Positions 63,791 to 64,000 of a DNA stretch of 64,000 nt are shown here, in pieces. Source of the DNA: Pararge aegeria (Eukaryota; Arthropoda; Insecta; Lepidoptera; Nymphalidae). Each line of letters opens with the position of its first letter. The stretch's first letter is position 1. The position numbers and the translations under genes were made by a program. The stretch is from contig NC_053184.1 in assembly GCF_905163445.1 (NCBI RefSeq), positions 18,414,001 through 18,478,000 of the forward strand, given 5' to 3'. The notes beneath the pieces are model-generated. The model saw only the letters and a list, made by a program, of their open reading frames with translations, was not told the origin of the DNA and did not search any database.

Positions 63791-64000
63791 TTACGTTACG
63801 TTTGTTCATAAATTACTTAGGTACATAAATGAATGGACAAAATTATCAAAAAATATCAGATGTAGTGTTCAAATATAGTAAAATAATAATATTTAATGAT
63901 AATAAAATATAAATATTAAAAGTATAAGTTTTGTGTTTTGTATTCGTTAAATCTTTTGAAACAAATTTGATAGGTACAATTAATTTTCTATTAAGGAAGC

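Overview
The window looks like a lepidopteran nuclear genome, probably a butterfly. It is AT-rich and intron-rich, with small coding exons separated by introns of up to 11 kb. Repeats fill the spaces: tRNA-headed SINEs, decayed RTE-like and CR1/jockey-like LINE ends, Helitron-like elements (5' TC, 3' CTAG, A/T insertion sites) and MITEs. Assignment to Lepidoptera rests on recognising these repeat families and the exon sequences. Species is not determined.

Only one protein-coding gene can be supported. It is a plus-strand Cys-loop ligand-gated chloride channel subunit, assembled from ten exons between 14353 and 49718. The model has consistent splice phases and predicts 459 residues: a signal peptide, an extracellular ligand-binding domain with a 13-residue Cys-loop, four membrane helices and a Pro/Thr-rich M3-M4 loop. 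Its pore sequence and its lack of a second extracellular disulfide resemble the insect pHCl-2/Hodor group (Drosophila CG11340, CG7589, CG6927). Exons 2 to 10 are strong. Exon 1 (44 coding bases) is inferred from a signal peptide, a consensus donor and a matching phase.

Layout: 1-1235 is the end of a satellite array with a ~170-bp monomer and a four-monomer higher-order period. 1240-14300 is intergenic repeat debris, including a degenerate duplication beside the satellite, SINEs, a complete Helitron and a LINE C-terminal remnant. 14353-49718 is the channel gene, whose introns carry SINEs, three hAT-like MITEs, TIR elements, Helitrons, a clean 158-bp tandem duplication and LINE ends. 49719-50450 is the probable 3' UTR with two AATAAA signals. 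50450-64000 is intergenic repeats, ending in a fold-back element. No rRNA, functional tRNA, CRISPR array or bacterial-type feature was seen.

The main unexplained pattern is a set of eight perfect hairpins (arms of 14-26 bp, loops of 3-9 nt) scattered through intergenic and intronic DNA. Alongside them are three SINE loci whose orientation flips part-way through the element. Both look like small inverted duplications. No new multi-gene system is visible.
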